64,000 bases of DNA, taken from positions 550,123,205-550,187,204 of the forward strand of contig NC_092872.1 in assembly GCF_028372415.1 (NCBI RefSeq). Direction: 5' to 3'. The translations under genes and the position numbers were made by a program. Positions 61,948 to 64,000 of the stretch are shown one piece after another. Source of the DNA: Notamacropus eugenii. Its lineage: Eukaryota; Chordata; Mammalia; Diprotodontia; Macropodidae. The notes under the pieces were generated by a model that was given only the letters and a program-made list of their open reading frames with translations, was not told the origin of the DNA and did not search any database. Position 1 is the first letter of the stretch, and every line of letters begins with the position of its first letter.

Positions 61948-62870
61948 ATGCCCCAAAAAGGGAAAAAAATAAGACCATAGAAGGTTACTTTCTTGATGAA
62001 CAGGTATCTCCTTCCATCCTTTCGGATGAGGAAGAACAATGCATACTGTCAGAGGAAGTCAAGGCTTTTGCCTCTAGTACCTCCAACGTGAATATGAAAA
62101 TATGAAATGGGCTCAGGCCATAGAAGAGCTTGAAAAGCAAGTCAGTAAACTTGTTAAAGGAGAACCAAAAAAATTTTGAGGAAAATAACACCTTTAAAAA
62201 TAGGTGAACTCAATTGGAAAAAGAGGTCCAAAAAGCCAATGAGGAGAAGAAGGCTTTAAAAAGCAGAATTAGCCAAATGGAAAAGGAGGTTCAAAAGCTC
62301 ACTGAACAAAATAGTTCTTTGAAAATGAGAGTGGAGTTCAGGGAAGCTAATGACTATACAATAAACCAAGAAGTTACAAAACAAAACCAAAATATTGAAA
62401 AAATAGAAGATAATGTGAAATACCTCATTGGAAAAACTACTGACCTGGAAAATAGATCCAGGAGAGACAATTTAAAAATTATGGGACTACCTGAAAGCCA
62501 TGATCAGAAAAAGAGCCTAGACATCATCTTTCATGAAATTATCAAGAAAAACTGCCTTGATATTCAAAACCAGAAGGCAAAATAAATATTGAAAGAGTCC
62601 TCTGATCACCTCTTGAAAGACATCTGAAAAAAGAAACTCTTAGAAATATTATAGCTAAATTTCAGAGTCAAGGAGAAAATATTACAAGCAGCTAGAAAGA
62701 AGCAGTTTGAGTATTGGGGAAATACAATAAGGATAACACAGGATCTGGCGGCTTCCACATTAAAAGGATTGAAGGGCTTAGAACAGGATATTCCAGAAAT
62801 CAAAGGAATTGGGATTAAAACCAAGAATCACCTACCCAGTAAAACTGAGTATAATTCTTCAGGGGAAAAA
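61948..62870 (+). pseudogene. HAL1/L1 ORF1 relic
   Basis: Encodes a decayed ORF1 protein, the RNA-binding chaperone of L1-type elements. The likely start ATG at 61948 opens only 10 codons (Met-Pro-Gln-Lys-Gly-Lys-Lys...) before a stop. The best open piece is 62214-62585 (123 codons): residues 1-60 are heptad-like (Met-Glu-Lys-Glu-Val-Gln-Lys repeated at 1 and 22), the coiled coil; Leu-Glu-Asn-Arg-Ser-Arg-Arg-Asp-Asn-Leu-Lys-Ile at residues 78-89 starts the RRM domain. After a stop, the C-terminal domain remnant runs to about 62870 (Ala-Ala-Arg-Lys-Lys-Gln-Phe ... Leu-Pro-Ser-Lys-Thr-Glu-Tyr). 62214 is out of frame with 61948, so at least one frameshift exists. Non-functional. Confidence 0.9.
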
Positions 62871-63100
62871 AATGGTCATTCAATGATAGAGAAGACTTTC
62901 AAACATTCATGAAGAAAAGACCAGAACTGAATAGAAAATTTGACTGTCAAACACAGGAATCAAAAGAAGCATGAAAAGGTAAATAGGAAAGAGAAATCAT
63001 AAAAGACTTTCTAAAGCTGAACTGTTTACATTCCTACATGAAAAGATAATATGTGTAACTCTTGAGACTTTTCTCAGTCTTTGGATAGTTGAAGGGATTA

Positions 63101-63136
63101 TACACACGCACACACACACACACACACACACACGCA
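63101..63136. repeat. (CA)n microsatellite in HAL1 3' UTR
   Basis: About 17 CA units with CG interruptions near each end. Its position directly after GGGATTATACAC fits a repeat already present in the source element. Confidence 0.93.
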
Positions 63137-63361
63137 GAGCACAAGTTGAGTTGAATAAGAAGGGATGACATCTAAAAGAAATAAAATTAAGGGATGAGAG
63201 AGGAATATATTGGGAGGAGAAAGGGAGAAATTAAATAAATAAAAACTGTAATTTATTCCCAGCACTTAAAACAATGACCAACCCATAAGTGCTTAATGAA
63301 TGCTTCTTGACTTGACTTGGCCCTCTTCTAGGGAACATCATCCCTTAAGAACATCATAAAT

Positions 63362-63562
63362 CAGAGGTGTGAAACACAGAGGTGAGGGCCCTGTGGCTCA
63401 GAATGCTCACAACTACCAGGAACCAGATTCTATTTAACAAAATAAGTAAAAATAAATACAACATAGATAACATTTCATTTTAAAACTAAGTCAATATCCA
63501 GTCCCTGGGTATACTTATATATGAATTAGTTGCCCTATTTCTATTTGAGTTTGACACCACTG
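63362..63562 (-). mobile_element. hAT-like non-autonomous DNA transposon
   Basis: 201 bp with inverted termini CAGAGGTGTGAAAC and (reverse complement) CAGTGGTGTCAAAC. Flanks TCATAAAT (63354-63361) and CCATAGAT (63563-63570) agree at 6 of 8 bases, the duplication length of hAT elements. Homologous in reverse orientation to 15702-16130 (shared ATTGACTTAG, TTATCTATG, TTATTTTGTTAAAT). No transposase. Confidence 0.75.
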
Positions 63563-63570
63563 CCATAGAT

Positions 63571-64000
63571 GATAGCCAAGGAAAGGCTATCATAACAAAG
63601 CCTTTTCATCCAAGAGATAGCAAGCAGGGGGAGGGAAGTCACATTGTTCAGTGTGAGGAATCCTGAACGTGTCTTCTGGAAGAGCAGAAAGAGTTCTCAA
63701 ATCTCAAATTTTATAAAGAGTTCTTGGATGAAGGACCAGTTCATGGTACCAGAGCAAGAAGAGAAAGCAATGATCAAGTCTCTAACGGAGAGGAACAAAT
63801 CCTGAATATTTCTCTCTGCTATTACTGCTATGAGTAATTCAGAAGATGCAGGTCCTATGGAAAAGGAGTTTTCCCAAGTCTTTCTGGGAAGTGTACAAAC
63901 TCAGGATACTATAATGCTGAGGCCAGCATCAGTCCCTGGAAGAGAAAGCAGATCTCATTAGAATGTGGGGGGTAGAATCTCTAGTAGTCTCAAATTTATT
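63571..64000. other. No recognised feature
   Basis: Ordinary sequence to the window end; no frame or repeat identified. Confidence 0.5.

Larger units (their letters stand above)
61371..63246 (+). mobile_element. HAL1 (half-L1) retrotransposon, 5'-complete, with target duplication
   Basis: 1.88 kb. Starts GGGCGGAGCCAAGATGGCGG, the L1/HAL1 promoter start. The 5' UTR runs to 61947, ORF1 from about 61948 to about 62870, and a 3' UTR follows with a CA microsatellite (63101-63136) and an end in TTAAATAAATAAAAA. Flanked by TGTAATTGTATTCCCAG (61354-61370) and TGTAATTTATTCCCAG (63247-63262), differing by one base deletion. There is no ORF2. Compared with the antisense HAL1 at 48363-51503, the last few hundred bases of the 3' UTR are missing, as expected from early polyadenylation. 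Confidence 0.93.
61230..63300 (+). mobile_element. L2 3' end, split by a HAL1 insertion
   Basis: Left part 61230-61370 (CTGTTGGAATGTAGGCTCCTTGAGGTAGGGACTGTC, TGTATTCCCAG). Right part 63247-63300 (ATTCCCAGCACTTAAAACAATGACC, CATAAGTGCTTAATGAATGC). The L2 terminus is restored when the HAL1 and one target duplication are removed. Confidence 0.87.

Noticed and set aside
61411-62039. Frames of 110-130 codons on both strands
   Set aside because: They lie in the GC-richer HAL1 5' UTR; no conserved domain and both strands are equally open.

Overview
This window looks like nuclear DNA from a marsupial mammal. It is AT-rich, has no long open reading frame, and is built almost entirely from interspersed repeats. 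The diagnostic mix is: tRNA-derived CORE-SINEs of Ther-1/MIR type and of Mar-1 type (MIR-like body with an RTE/Bov-B-like 3' tail); many L2 copies, including a nearly complete one; L3/CR1 3' ends; L1 3' ends in several subfamily forms; HAL1 (half-L1, ORF1-only) copies; one RTE 3' end; hAT-type non-autonomous DNA transposons; and one candidate solo LTR. I found no protein-coding exon, structural RNA gene or CRISPR array I would defend. The window is best read as intergenic or deep intronic sequence. Family names come from remembered consensus features and from copies compared with each other by eye; boundaries are usually good to about 5-20 bp.

Layout. 0-15 kb: MIR and Mar-1 SINEs scattered through L2 fragments, an L3 piece, an RTE 3' end (9657-9890), two guanine-rich tracts on opposite strands and a tandemly duplicated MIR (11200-11720). 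15-22 kb: a hAT element split by a MIR, a sense L2 that keeps the reverse-transcriptase Ala-Asp-Asp codons (16180-18125, interrupted by SINEs), an antisense L3/CR1 (19260-20455) and antisense L1 3' end, bracketed by a 106-bp direct duplication. 22-33 kb: TG microsatellites, SINEs, L2 pieces, and a short palindromic hAT element with a perfect 8-bp target duplication (29731-29917). 33.5-38 kb: a deep nest (L2 split by L1; L1 split by an LTR-like element, a MIR and an L2 tail), then an antisense L1 5' end. 38-46 kb: L3, a poly-A-tailed tRNA SINE, and two adjacent antisense L2 copies (41600-45485). 47-53 kb: an antisense L1 ORF2 C-terminus next to an antisense HAL1 that is itself split by an L1 3' end. 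53-64 kb: SINEs, L2, a GA-rich purine tract, and a complete-looking HAL1 insertion (61371-63246) flanked by target duplications inside an L2 tail, followed by a second hAT element.

How the parts relate. The autonomous families in their decayed forms (L1, L2, RTE) sit beside the SINEs thought to borrow their machinery (Ther-1/MIR with L2, Mar-1 with RTE). All coding relics seen have stops or frameshifts, so nothing here appears able to move today. The most unusual local signals are a perfect 20-bp inverted repeat over the L2 reverse-transcriptase active-site codons (42415-42462), the 106-bp duplication 2 kb apart, and the datable nested insertions. I see no evidence of a novel functional system.
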